Shown: piece after piece, positions 1 to 12,390 of the stretch
How positions within the stretch are numbered: position 1 is the first letter of the stretch
Layout of the letters: every line of letters starts with the position of its first letter
From: Phyto melanocephala
Lineage: Eukaryota > Arthropoda > Insecta > Diptera > Rhinophoridae
DNA length: 64,000 nucleotides
NCBI GenBank assembly: GCA_941918925.1
Contig: OW799234.1
Location: forward strand, 125,077,395-125,141,394
Direction: 5' to 3'
Notes under the pieces: model-generated
Told to the model about the DNA's origin: nothing
Databases searched by the model: none
The model's input: the letters and a program-made list of their open reading frames with translations, nothing else
Made by a program: the position numbers and the translations under genes

Positions 1-2333
1 TAAATGTATTATTTTGATATAATTAAATTAATATTATTCAAATAATACTAATAATAATAAATATTTATTAAACGCTTCCCTAAAAATTCGTCTGTATGAT
101 GAACTCGGTAACTCTATATAGACAAAACAAACAAAAAGTAAATATGGAAGCAAAATTAAAACCAAAATAAAATAATAAAATGTTTTGAAGTTTACGTTTT
201 GACGACATCCTGAAAATGGACATGCACTCGCATGTGTAAACAGAAAAACAAATGGCAAGAGATTCGACTATTTCGAAGAAATTTTCGTTAATAATACGTA
301 TACAACAATTGCATGCCACTTCTTGCATGTGTAAGTGCAACTGCACTTCATTCTAATTAGTGCATAGAACACATGTATATTTGGTGAAAAGCATCCGATG
401 TTTCATAAATTGGTTTTGTTTGTTTGTATGAATTCTTTAAGGTATTTTGGGTGATGTTAGAATAAATGCTTTTAAACAATTGAAAACGTAATTCACTTTG
501 CACTACTTCCAATTTTTTTGCAGTCTATTTAGGAAAAAATTTACAAAATTTTGTATACAAATAAAGTCCATGAGCTTAGTTTTAGGGCTCTCAGATTTGT
601 AAAGCTAAATTTAATGTTAAAAATCGCCATAATCGCCAAAGGCTCTTTTGTTTAGTTTTTGACAATAAAATATATATTTCTATAATTAAATAATTTTTTT
701 TTTAAATTCTATAAAACAAAATTTGACACAAATCCTAGTATGTGAAAATGAAGTTTTGAAAAAAAAACGCATTTAAAGTTTCATAACGCATCTTTATTGT
801 GAACTCACCTTCCGTTTGGAAATGCGATTTGGTATGGTTAGTTATGATTGGGTGCCGTCTTTGGTAACGTCATTCCTAATTGGTGACGTATTTTTTGTTG
901 CTTTTAGTGTGAGAATACCTTTGCTATTGTTGCTGCTCTGTTTGTTTTAATCTCGATAATTGAATTTTAAGCCGCAACCAGTGACCGACGAAACAACGTT
1001 TTCATGGGGTAAATAATAATAAAAAATAATAATATTGCATTCCGTTTCGAGGGAAAGTTTTAGTGGAGTTTTTTATTGAAAATTCTTTTTAATGATGCCC
1101 GATGATAATTTTTACATAAGAAAAGATAACAATCTAAAATATTCTTAACACCACATCTACCAGAGCCCTCAATTTGTTCGCATACATGCGAATGCCTCAA
1201 ATTTTATACAGAATTTATATCAGAGTTAAATTTTTATTTTTTCGTATTAAGTTTAACAATTCTTAAAAAAATTCATGGTTCGCCAAAAAATTTTCCATGT
1301 TGCCCAATCGAAAATCACGATGGCAGAAAAATTGCTTCAAAATCGCAACATTGGGCGACAATTCGTAACATTTGATAACTCTGTAAAAATCTGCTTTAAC
1401 AAATAGAAAATCTAGAAGGGTTTTTGATTTTTATCCAGCAATAGCTACCTAATGTATTTTAAGCCTCTTTTACGGTATAAATTCTCATTAAGCTAATAAA
1501 TATCCAACACAAAATTACAAAAAAATAAAATTAAAAAATAAAAAAATAACGGAAATTGTAATGAAAAATAAAAATCAAACATTTTAAATGCGACAATTGT
1601 GAGTAAAAAAATTATAAAAAACCGAATAAAAAATTGTAGCCAACAAGAGACAAAAAAATGACTTTATCATTAATGAAAAAATTTATAGACCGGCCCTTGT
1701 AACAAATGCTGAAATTATGATACACCACACGCAGTTAACAGGATATTTTTTGGTGTATTAAACAGGAAACAGATGTGTAATGTTGTTGCTTTTCTGTTTT
1801 TTGTTTGTTAATTTTCCCATATGTGTAGTGTGTGTGTTTGTGCAAGTGTATGTGTGAGTGCTTGTAGTGATTAAACTGAATTCTTATTTATTATTTTTTT
1901 TCCATAATAATTGTTTTGTAATTGTTACAAATAAAGAAATAAATTGAAAAATTTCTATGTATACAAAAAAGTGAAAAAAAATCAGTTATTTTTTATGGTT
2001 TAACCAACAATTATAAAAAAATCTGATAACATTGGTTTTAATCGCAAGTCAAAGTTTGAAATGAAAGGACTGACATTTTTGTTAAAACAGTTAAAACAAA
2101 AGAACAATAAAAGTAATAGTAATAAATATTAATTTCAATAAAAGTGTTTAAAGTTTGTTATAACAACAGTTCAAAATATTGCGGCGAAAAAAAAAATTAA
2201 AGAAATTGTTTTACTTTTAATATAATTTTAAAGAGGGTTGTCTTGAAGGTGAAAATTATGTTTGAATAAGGATATAATTCTGTTGTGTTTAAACTGAAAA
2301 AGCCATTGAAAGTAGAAAATAAAATCTTTTAAA
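1..2333. other. Upstream region and probable 5' UTR of the Runx gene
   Basis: AT-rich sequence before the start codon of the Runt-domain gene. No protein-like open frame was recognised. A TG-rich stretch lies at about 1803-1862. The last few hundred bases are A-rich and probably contain 5' UTR. I could not place a transcription start or a core promoter with confidence, and further non-coding 5' exons may lie upstream. Confidence 0.4.
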
Positions 2334-2597
2334 ATGCATATAACCAGTGAAGTGAGTTCAACCACAACTCCTGCCGTTCATAGTAAGAAAAGTTCTAGTA
2401 ATCGCAATTCGCATAGTGAGACTAATAACAATAAATCAAATGTCCCAAATAACAACAATAGCAAAGATGGTGCTCCCCCAAAAAAACCATTGGACACAAG
2501 TCCCTATTTGACACCAGAAAACTTGATTGAAAGAACTGTTGATATCTTGTTGGCCGAACATCCGGGAGAACTTGTAAAGACTGGATCACCGCATATT
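2334..2597 (+). CDS. Runt-domain (RUNX) transcription factor, exon 1 (residues 1-88)
   Basis: First coding exon of a RUNX-family nuclear transcription factor, which binds DNA through the Runt domain, usually with a CBF-beta/Brother partner. The ATG at 2334 is chosen because an in-frame TAG lies just upstream at 2313-2315. Residues 1-50 are low complexity (Ser/Thr, then Asn runs). Residues 58-88 contain LTPENLIERTVDILLAEHPG and ELVKTGSPH, the conserved lead-in and first strand of the Runt domain. The exon ends after Ile88 at a GTAAGT donor (2598), phase 0; reading on gives only 10 more codons before a stop. The protein is neither of the classic Runt type (ELVQTGSPA) nor clearly Lozenge. The lead-in fits RunxA/RunxB-like insect paralogues, from memory, so no symbol is given. 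Confidence 0.93.
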
Positions 2598-3124
2598 GTA
2601 AGTATTAAAGTGCTAAACACGATAGAGTAATAGAAGTGTACTTTTGTATATTATTTGTTAATGACTGATATGCATTAAAATTTGATTTTAAAGGAGTCGT
2701 TAATTTACTTTTACAATTTCCTAACAGATGAATGTTTATTTAAAAATTATTTTGTAAATCTATTTAATCGGACATTTACTGTAAAGTGTTTTAATTATTC
2801 TAGTTTGCTTTGAAATAGGTTAAAAAGGTAAAAATTACCTTTAAGTTAAGACAAAAGCTATGAATACTACCCTGGCATATTGCGTAATAGGGATTGCGTC
2901 AAAGGCAGTTTTCACATCAGTTCATTCTAAGTTGATCCTTATTTGTAAATTGGATTCATAATTGTTTTTAAGTCAAATCACTATTTTTTGTCAAAAATAA
3001 TAAATAATTTAGGATAAATCATGATCTAAGGTACAGATGGAGCCAGTAGTTATTATGGGGTTAAAAAAATTTAATATCTTTTTCGTTTATATAAAGGACT
3101 TCCGTTTTCAACTTCGAAAAGATG

Positions 3125-3575
3125 AGATCATATTAAAGCATTTTCAATAACATCTTTCAAAATTTGTGGCTGTTGTGCTTGAACTTCTGCAACAATGTCG
3201 GCCTTAAGTTCAAGGATGGTCACGGGTTTATTTGGAAATATGCTCATTCGTGCAAGGAACTTAAAGAAAATAGTTGTGTAAGAAATATGACAAACGCGCC
3301 GAGCACTTAATTTCCGATTCACCGGAAATCATGAACATTAAAAACATTTGACTTGAAATGGCTTTGGGTCTCAGGCACTTGGGGCAGTAGCTCCATCCTG
3401 CTGAAGCTACATCTTAGGACTGTGTTGAATGTAAAAATAATTCTATCACTAACGCTTTCTGTTAATGTTACGGCACTTCTGTCTTACATTTTCGAAGAAG
3501 AAGGCCGAATGATATATTCAGATGTAATGCCACACCATACTGTACACTTAATAGGGAGCAATTGGCATTGGTGAA
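3125..3575 (-). pseudogene. Decayed mariner-family transposase
   Basis: Reading leftwards from 3570, broken frames give pieces typical of mariner transposases: a VWCGITSEYII-like stretch, then QQDGAT (the second catalytic Asp region) near 3385-3415, and finally NKPVTILELKADIVAEVQ followed by a Leu/Ile-rich helix and ENALI, the usual C-terminal pattern. Several frameshifts and stops separate the pieces and the third catalytic region is not clear. No terminal repeats were found. It is an old, inactive copy. Family from motif recognition only. Confidence 0.65.
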
Positions 3576-4112
3576 TGACTATTAGGTTTTTAGAATCCCA
3601 GAATCAAAAGTTTTGCTTTTTAAAAAAGCAATTTAAATAAAAATGATCTACATCACTCATTATCAGGCTTCAATAAAGATAACTTTATTTATGGCCAAAT
3701 GTTTAAATTTTAATGCAAATTTTAGATGTTAGCAATGATCTGCGTGTTATAATTCTTGCACCAATATCATCTTATAATAACAGCAATAACAGTTAATCTA
3801 TTTTAAAATGAGCCGTAGTGACTTATGAGCCGTTTCTAGCTAAGCAGAATGGCTTCTGTTATATGTTTCTGGTGTTTCGTAAGCACTTTGCTCTACACGT
3901 TCAATATTTTCAACAATTACGGTGTCAAGAAGGTGGAGATGATGAATTGAGTTACAAATTATTGTTTCAGAGGGCAAAAATCTGAAGTTAAAAAGTCGAC
4001 GATATGCTATTTGCGTTAAACTATTTGGTCGTTGATTTCAATAATAAAATTCCGTGTTTCGGGTTCTTTATTTAGGTGCTAGTCTCTCCTTTATTTAGTC
4101 CTCTGGTTTTAT

Positions 4113-5700
4113 TTATATAAAGTAAAAGAAATGAAAAGTAAAAAAAAATGCCTTTTTGAATAGCTTTGGCACTAATCTCAAGAATTTGTGTACTATAATC
4201 CAGTTTTTCACCAGCAGCTTTATTAAAATTTTTAATATTCTCGACTGAAAAACTTTTGCCAGTATATACTTCTTCCGATATTTAGTATTAAGTCTTTTCG
4301 TTCTTGTTGGGACATTGTGCGCACCGTAGTGAGATATCATAGCAAGATTAAAGTAAGTCCTATAGCTACTGTGTCCCGTTAAGAATTGAGTTAAACTGTT
4401 GTTCACATTTTCGTGATGAGTTCGCCTTAAGATGACGTTTCCCATGTTCTTTGTCATTTCTGGATATATTTTAGTCTTTTAATCTTTCCTTTTGTTCTTC
4501 TCAAAATGTCAAGGGTTTTACATTTGCATAATATATTTTTGTAATAATTCTTTAGCTGTTATTTATCTATTACTAGCCAAGCCCGCCACACGTTGCTACG
4601 CCCCTTAACGAATAAAAGTGCATTCTAATTTTTAATTTAATATATTAAAAATATTATTTTATTAATCTTTATTGTAATGCAAGTGGGTATATAATATTTT
4701 TGGTTTTCCATTTGCTGTAAAAGTGAACAAATTTTTTGTTGTTCCCAGTCTAAAGCATGCGACGTACAGCTGGCCATTTGAAAAGCACAAATTTAATGCT
4801 GCAACGCGCAGAGATTGTCCTTCTTTTTGCTGATGGTAATAACGAAGGCAAGGCCAACTGGAAACTGTAGTCGCTTGAGGTTGAAAGGCAAATCGGTTGA
4901 AACCATCAGAATTCGTGAAAATACCTGATAATAAAAACTTATTTTTAATGGGGGTGGCACTTCCCACTTTTCTAATTACGAAATTATATAGTCACGACAG
5001 CTCAGTATGTGTGCAAAGTTTAAAAAAAAAATCCAGTGTATATACCTCAAATTTATAACTTTTTTTACGGCCGTGGCACTGCTCAATTTTCTAACCATGA
5101 AATTGTATAATCATAAGAGTTCAATATTTGTGCAAAGTTTTAGAAAAATCGGTCAAGTGAAAGTAGCTAAAAGTGATAACTTATATTTTAAAGGCATAGC
5201 CCCGCCCACTTTTTTCAACCCACAAACAAACGATAGGCTTTACGGTATCGGAGTCTATAGCTAACACACACAGATTCACTTTTATATATATAGATGATGA
5301 TTCTCGCTGCATAGCTAGTTTCCTTTGAAGATATTGTCGAAACAAATTCCTTAAAGCTTCTCCTGAAGATGGGTATTATGTCCTTCTTGTGTGTATTTAT
5401 GAGATATTTTTCTTACACTGATGACCCATAGAGGATAGATTATGTGAGTCTTCTTCCACTCTGGCCAATGCTTTTGCGACGTTTACTGCCTTTTTGTAAG
5501 AGTATCCCATATGTCTTTTAAAGTTTAGACGGTCGCCGACCATCCTATAAAAGTGTTGTGGCCAACGTTGTTATTATCTTATAACTGTCTGTTTGGATTC
5601 TAAGGGTTGCCCTTTTTCTTTTGGTGTTTATAAGAACAGCATATGTCTTATATTTTGTTAGTTCAAGATTAATTAAATCCAGCCAAATATTTATCAACCT
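4113..5700 (-). pseudogene. R1/LOA-like LINE remnant, interrupted by a Helitron
   Basis: Two parts lie on either side of the Helitron at 4573-5294. The right part (about 5340-5700, reverse strand) encodes in broken frames VGDRLNFKRHMGYSYKKA and then VAKALARVEED. This matches the segment after the reverse-transcriptase thumb in R1/LOA/I-type LINEs, where a D-x-LNFKxH motif is followed by a kAxxxxxALxR pattern. The left part (4113-4457) reads NNSLTQFLTGHSSYRTYF, like the LTQxLTGHG stretch near the C terminus of such elements. Frames are broken and the ends are not defined. The two halves could be separate insertions, but order and strand fit one element. Confidence 0.5.
4573..5294 (-). mobile_element. 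Internally deleted Helitron with helicase C-terminal fragment
   Basis: On the reverse strand it begins TCTATATATATAAAAGTG (at 5294), a typical Helitron 5' end, and finishes with CTAG (at 4573), the canonical 3' end; the flanking bases are A and T, as expected for insertion between A and T. The frame at 4967-4662 encodes GQSLRVAALNLCFSNGQLYV, then ACFRLGTTKNLFTF, the C-terminal motif of the Pif1-like Helitron helicase (usually GQLYVACSRVG; here Ser to Phe). All Rep and most helicase coding is missing. Two copies of a roughly 70-bp stretch (about 4953-5022 and 5072-5141) form a partial tandem duplication. The copy cannot be autonomous. Confidence 0.78.
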
Positions 5701-5759
5701 AATGGCTTTGTTCACATATAATTGATGTAAAAATTTAAAGTATCATTGGTCAAACGTTA

Positions 5760-6090
5760 CAAGGAGATTGTTTGAAGCTTTCTGTGGCAGATTTGGACAT
5801 AAAGAATACGTGGTTGCCACATATCAAGAGAAAAAATATTTATTTTCAAAGAAAATCGCATTATTTCTCGTGGAAGACAAGTGAATTGGCCGCCAAGATC
5901 GTACAATTTAACATCTTTGACTGTTTTTCGTGGAATTTTTTGAAATCAAGAGCTTAAAGATAAGATTAACCAGCATAAACCATTGACCACAGTTTATTGA
6001 AAAACGTGATTGAGAATTTTGGTAAAAGAGCTTGCCGAAATTAAAGCAAAATGGTTTACTTGGCCGATATAATTTTTGATTTTTAATCGA
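5760..6090 (+). pseudogene. Decayed mariner-like transposase C-terminal fragment
   Basis: The nucleotide stretch near 5880-5955 (reading SELAAKIVQFNIFDCFSWNF) aligns by eye with the mariner segment around PPRSCDLTPLDFFLWGYVKS after frame changes. The same wording recurs near 50,200. Frames are broken, ends are not defined, and the call is tentative. Confidence 0.35.
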
Positions 6091-6326
6091 TTTTTTTTTT
6101 AACAAAGTGAAAAAGTGAATTGAAAATATTTTGAATATCTCAAAAATAAGCCTTTATTTTGTTAAAATTAAAATGATACCTCAAATTTTGATACCCCATA
6201 GTTGTATATATTTATGTATGCATATATGTATGTATGCATACATGCATGTACATGCATTTATCCAAAGTTTATTGTAAGAAAAATATTTTTTTTTTTAAAT
6301 TTTTGTATTTTTAATTCTCCTTTTAG

Positions 6327-8769
<2,443 letters not shown>

Positions 8770-9209
8770 CTATAAACACAATCAAAGGCTACCATCGTTC
8801 CATCGACTACCGACTACAAAAGTAGCTTGCTACAAAAATAGCCAAGTCGCCAGCTACTTAATTCTTTTAACGACTACCGACCACTAACTACAAAAAATAA
8901 ACATCTGTTTTGACAGATGATTATTATATTTCAATGGTGCCACTATAATAGTTTTTCGCGTTTTTAATAGCGATATTTAATGTATTGCGTTTTTAAAACT
9001 ACCATTTCATGCAGTTATTGTATTGGCAGCACTTATCTGTTTTTTTAGCCAAGAAAAATAGAAATTAGCCTAAGTTGGCTACGGGCTACAAAAGTAGCCG
9101 TGTAGTCGGTAGTCGTGTAGCGGCCAAAGGAATTATTCTCATAAGCACGCATGTATTCTATTTTTGACATCTTGTAGTCGATGGCCGGTGGACTTGATTG
9201 TGTTTATAG
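8770..9209. mobile_element. MITE, 440 bp, with CTATAAACACAATCAA inverted termini
   Basis: The left end CTATAAACACAATCAA is matched in reverse complement at the right end (TTGATTGTGTTTATAG). Inside the termini a second inverted repeat is present: GACTACCGACTACAAAAG near the left, and its complement with GTAGTCGGTAGTCG near the right. The interior is AT-rich and encodes nothing. The target duplication is unclear. The superfamily cannot be assigned from these ends alone. Confidence 0.78.
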
Positions 9210-12159
9210 CATAAGTATGTTTTTGGGCTTTAAACAAGCTAATAATTCTTAAAATCAAATTTTTTTCGGCTTAACTACTCCTAGAATTAAGAAATTCGTA
9301 CTTGACACATTCGTTCTTAAATCAAGCATTTTGTACTTTCAGAAAATTCGTACTTACCGTACTTTTGACACCGTTACGGATTGATTTAAGTACGGATTAC
9401 TTGATTTGTCTTTTGAGTGTACCTATTGGTGGTGCGCTTGATGATTAAGATGTAACAATTCGCGATTGCAGCTTGACATCTTATTCACTAATGCAGAATT
9501 TATCACTAGTAGCAGTTGAAGTAATTATTTCACCACTTTGGATATTTTTTTAATCACTTTTAGAGCAACATTTGACCTTGGACCCAATGAATTCATAAGA
9601 CTCCGTCTTTGACTAGAACACCAGCTACTGCAGCCGGCTTACCAGTTGCCAAAGGTAGAGAGGAATAGAGGAGTAGGAATATATGACGTTGATGAACTTG
9701 AAGAATTATCTCGGCCTTGTAGAACATGAGATTGAGGAATTAATTATATTTCATGCTACTAAGGCTGAAGAATTTGGTATTGGTACTTTGCCATCCATTG
9801 GACAATATATATTCGATGACTTAAATTCAGGTTGTTGAAATTATTGCTCATACTGTTATTGTAATATTTAGAGAAGTTGTTGATTTATTAAAAACAGTTC
9901 GTTTATGTTTAATTGCAACATAACTTGTACTAGGGTCATGTTGTTATTTTTGCAACTAATTCTAAGACAACATAACGAAAGGTCCTCCAATATTACCCAT
10001 ATTCGGTAATAGTAATAAAAAACTTACATGTATTTGCAATTTTTTACGACTCCACCTCCACCACTTTTATTTTTTTTAGTTTTTTTTTTTTGACAAATTT
10101 CTGTGCAGCATCTATCAAATAAGGCTTTAATAAATCTAAAATATTTTTATGAATATTGCAGTTAGGATTTATTATTATCTTTTTTATCCTTTTAACTAAT
10201 ATTGTTTATAATTTGTTTTAGCTGAATATGCCATAATTTTTGTTTGTGTTTAATCAGCAATTTATTGACACCTAAAGCCAATAAAGCAACAATCAAACTA
10301 ACTGTTATATTTGTAATGTATTTGTTGTAGAATTAGCTCTACCTTTTAGACAATTTAACTTGATAAATCGTAGTATTTTTTAAATTGTGTTTTATTAAAA
10401 TTACAGTTGTATTACCAATTGCAGCTTATTATTCTCTACAATCAGATGATTGAATATGACTAAATTTTTAATTTTAAGTTCATAAATGTCAAGGAGTATT
10501 TTATTAATCAGGTAATCGAATTACGGATAAAATATTTTGTTTAAACATTTTTCGGTTTAAAGTTTGTCATATAAAATAAGAAACAGATAAGAAAGAGATA
10601 AGAAAGAGTTGTTTTTATCTATGAAACTTGACAGTTAAAAATTGTGAAAAAATAAATAATCAGCTAAGTCTTACTCTCTGAAAGATCTGATAAAGAATAA
10701 TGATTAACTTATATTTTTATAAAAACCCAACCCAAACAATACATATGAAGATGTAAAATAAAAATATAGAGATTAGAAATCAATATCATATTCGATAAGC
10801 TTTTCAAAATCCTTTTTACGTTTTAAATATTTTTATAGAGAATTTATTAACAGAGTGTTGATAGACAAGCCTTAAGCCAGCAAGATAAGAATTATAATGA
10901 TAAAAAAACAGTTTTTTTTTTGCCCAACAACAAATTATTAAAGCTCTACCAATAAACACATACTCGCATACAATTAATTCGATATCAAGAGTAATTTAAT
11001 TTATATATTGAATGACAATATATTTTGATTTGAAATCACTTGGAATTTAAAATAAATAAATTTGTAATCAAATATCTGTTTAAAATATGTTGGTGTTTTA
11101 CAAATTTTGTAAATAAAATAAAATCGTATTAGACACTTTGTGTGTTGTCTATGTTTGTTCCATTTTTATTGGTATTAATTTCTAACAACAAACACACACA
11201 AACATATTGATAAAAGACAAATATTCTTATAATTAAATTTGCATTTTTTTTTGCACATATTCACACATAGCCAAGTTTAAAAGCAAATAAGATTTCAAAT
11301 AAAAAAACTGGATGTGAGAATGTAATTTTTTTTTTCATTTACATTTGTTCGTAGCAACCAACAGTATCCAATTTCAAAATTACTTATGTGTGGAATGTTA
11401 CTTTGCATGTTACAGAAAATCGAAGGAATTTAATTGTAGTCACGAATTCATTACAAATACATACACACATACAAACATATTTATTTCTGAAAAGAAAGAT
11501 GTGTGTATGTGCATGTGTATGTGTGCACATACAAATATGTTCATGGAACATATTGATATAAATTCTTTAGCACCATTAGAAAATATTTACTCACATGCTG
11601 AATAGTATTAGATTATTTGGTGGCAAAGAGCAAATACATACATGCAAACAAATGTATTTACTTTGGCTTTAGTCATACAATTTAGTCACACACATGAGCT
11701 TGTATATATATTTAATACATATTCGTGTCTATGTTTGTGAGAATGCGAGCATAAATATTATAAATTTTTTAAATATTTTAACTTATTTATTTAATAGAAG
11801 TAGGTGTCAGGGAATTTTGTAGGGGGCGAGATTTTCGGTGTTCAATTATTGAATTTTTTAACACATCATGGAATATTTGAATAGATTCATAATAAAACTA
11901 TGGGTGTTTAATGTTCTCATAGTAATTCTGAGAAATAAGTAGTTGTTTTATAGACAATTGTTTGTTTTTATAACTCTAATAGTGAATGAGTAATTTAACA
12001 TACATTTTAAGAACCCCAGATTTTAAGACTCTGTTGATTTATATAATTATTTGTCACTCTGTATCCCATTTAAAGAACATCTTATGTTTGTTAGGAAGGA
12101 AGAACAATAGTGATGGCTAAGAATAAAACATCCCAGGCAAAAGTTACGACCACCATGAT
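9210..12159. other. Intronic sequence with one MITE fragment and CA/CATA-rich tracts
   Basis: The bases at about 10091-10161 match the right half of the 117-bp MITE found at 42270. CA- and CATA-rich tracts lie at about 11460-11560 and 11636-11660. The ACTTGAC and GTACTT repeats near 9300-9420 form a weak inverted pattern. No coding signal was seen. Confidence 0.4.
10091..10161 (+). mobile_element. Half copy of the 117-bp palindromic MITE
   Basis: TGACAAATTTCTGTGCAGCA, followed by an AAATAAGGCTTT-like stretch and AAATATTTTTATGAATA with a final GCAG, matches the right-hand half of the element at 42270-42386 with scattered changes. The left half is absent. Confidence 0.6.
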
Positions 12160-12160
12160 T

Positions 12161-12390
12161 CTGTAGGTAGGTAGGTAGGTAAGGCTGGTGCAAGGCTCCC
12201 TCACACCCTCACCCGAAGACCATTACGGTTCATTGTGATGCCTTAATATAGAAATAAAGAGAAGAATATAATAACAATAGAAATAGTTAGTATAGAAGAG
12301 AATGAGAAGCAGACCAGTCCAGAGTCTCTGGCGGGAAACGAACCCGCAACCCCCAAACTACTGACTAGTCCACCGGAGCACCCTAGATGA
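12161..12390 (-). mobile_element. tRNA-like SINE with Pol III A and B boxes and a (CTAC)n tail
   Basis: On the reverse strand the head GGGTGCTCCGGTGGACTAG contains an A-box-like TGGACTAGTCAG (12372-12361). It is followed about 18 bp later by a B box, GGTTCGTTTCC (12344-12334), in the context GCGGGTTCGTTTCCCGCC, a T-arm-like hairpin. This spacing fits a tRNA-derived head. A body of about 150 bp follows and the element ends in a (CTAC)n tail, seen as GTAGGTAGGTAGGTAGG on the + strand (12165-12182). There is no coding capacity; mobilisation would need a partner LINE. No target duplication was found, so the exact ends are uncertain. Confidence 0.65.

Larger units (their letters stand above)
2598..6326 (+). 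other. Runx intron 1 (3.7 kb)
   Basis: It begins GTAAGT at 2598 and ends with a T-rich tract and TTTTAG at 6321-6326. Most of it is decayed transposon sequence, annotated separately: a mariner remnant near 3.1-3.6 kb, a LINE remnant split by a Helitron at 4.1-5.7 kb, and a further mariner remnant near 5.8-6.1 kb. A TATG/CATG-rich microsatellite occupies about 6210-6257, shortly before the acceptor. Confidence 0.85.

Noticed and set aside
2598..2630. Extension of exon 1 to the stop at 2628
   Set aside because: A strong GTAAGT donor at 2598 and the in-phase Runt-domain exon at 6327 explain the end; the readthrough residues do not match the Runt domain.
9540..9835. Less AT-rich stretch near 9.6 kb as an exon
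   Set aside because: No frame without stops over a useful length, no splice sites with matching phase, and no recognised protein similarity.
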